Source: a virus
IMG/VR virus record: IMGVR_UViG_3300030106_005496
Coordinates: 1-59,159 of that record
Reading direction: 5' to 3' (one strand)
Length of the DNA stretch: 59,159 bases
In this document: positions 58,878-59,159 of the stretch, piece by piece
Layout: the number at the start of each line of letters is the position of its first letter
How positions within the stretch are numbered: the first letter of the stretch is position 1
Notes under the pieces: generated by a model
Told to the model about the DNA's origin: nothing
Databases searched by the model: none
The model's input: the letters and a program-made list of their open reading frames with translations, nothing else
Translations under genes and position numbers: made by a program

Positions 58878-59144
58878 TTAAAACCTAAATTGAAAGTAAA
58901 ACCCGCTAAACGGCATTGGATAAACCGGAACAGGTTGTGGTTGTATAATCACAGGAGGGTGATATATTCTGTAAAAGCCATATACTGGATGATACCTAGT
59001 CTCTACGGAAGGATAATTAAATGGATGAACATATGGTCTACCAATTATTATGCTTCCATGTCTATAGTTGTGGCTAGGTCTAACCTGTTGTTGTTGAGGT
59101 TTTTGCTGTTGTGGTTTTTGCCACTCTTGTTTGCCAAACCCCAT
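58878..59144 (-). CDS. Gln/Pro-rich protein, possibly truncated by window edge
   Basis: 88 residues from the ATG at 59144. The frame is open to the window edge (59159) and no ribosome binding site stands before this ATG, so the true start may lie beyond the window. Gln/Pro/Lys repeats (about residues 8-20) precede a Tyr/Pro/His-rich C-terminal part (SIIIGRPYVHPFNY, PPVIIQPQPVPVYP). Low-complexity; no function recognised. Confidence 0.45.
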   Translation of the reverse strand: MGFGKQEWQKPQQQKPQQQQVRPSHNYRHGSIIIGRPYVHPFNYPSVETRYHPVYGFYRIYHPPVIIQPQPVPVYPMPFSGFYFQFRF

Positions 59145-59159
59145 AGGTCTTTGTATAGG

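Overview
The window reads as one contiguous piece of a large, AT-rich, tailed double-stranded DNA phage. It carries a phage-type replisome (split Pol III alpha, DnaB-like helicase, CHC2/Toprim primase, SSB, RecA/UvsX-like recombinase, DEDDh exonuclease). It also has nucleotide-supply genes (NrdA, NrdB, two thioredoxins, dUTPase, dNMP kinase), PhoH, a small sigma-like factor, structural proteins, and a very large set of sugar-modifying genes. Most gene starts overlap the preceding stop (ATGA, TAATG), and gaps over 100 bases are nearly absent, as is typical of phage. The host cannot be read from the sequence. The gene content resembles uncultured aquatic phages of Gram-negative bacteria, but that is inference.

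Layout. Positions 2-7717 on the plus strand hold virion genes: a giant cysteine-rich protein cut by the left window edge, a 204-residue protein and a 236-residue structural-type protein ending in a clear terminator. Everything from 7771 to the right edge is on the minus strand, so the two arms converge there. Going left to right (3' to 5' for the genes): a methyltransferase, a zinc-ribbon protein, a SAP-domain protein and a homing-endonuclease-like gene (7.8-10.4 kb); glycan island 1 (10.4-23.2 kb) with about nine glycosyltransferase-like genes, three extended SDR enzymes and a nucleotidyltransferase; sigma factor, SSB and the replication block (23.2-36.5 kb); small unknown and zinc-ribbon genes, PhoH, dUTPase, SET and NrdBA (36.5-43.5 kb); a 270-base structured non-coding leader (43.5-43.8 kb); a beta-propeller, a glycosyltransferase-like protein, an SDR and two thioredoxins (43.8-47.3 kb); small membrane and envelope proteins, an M19 dipeptidase and a structural protein (47.4-51.9 kb); DeoC-like and ClpP-like proteins (52-53.2 kb); glycan island 2 with PAP2 (54.5-58.3 kb); and small membrane proteins to the right edge.

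How it fits together. The replication genes form one co-oriented, translationally coupled block and include a complete but two-piece DnaE polymerase whose halves are separated by an exonuclease, a methyltransferase and a small gene. The phage encodes a sigma-70-like factor. Several intergenic gaps carry the same GTGTATAATA element without a visible -35, suggesting a phage-specific promoter class, while the SSB gene has a good host-type TTGACA/17/TAACAT promoter. The two glycan islands probably build or modify a polysaccharide or glycosylate virion components.

Most notable: the inteinless split DnaE; the nested inverted-repeat leader before nrdA with mutually exclusive pairings; a dual-coding overlap at 50603-50682; an NrdB without the radical tyrosine; two SDR enzymes and a DeoC-like protein with altered catalytic residues; and three short genes (39-50 codons) in apparent gaps.
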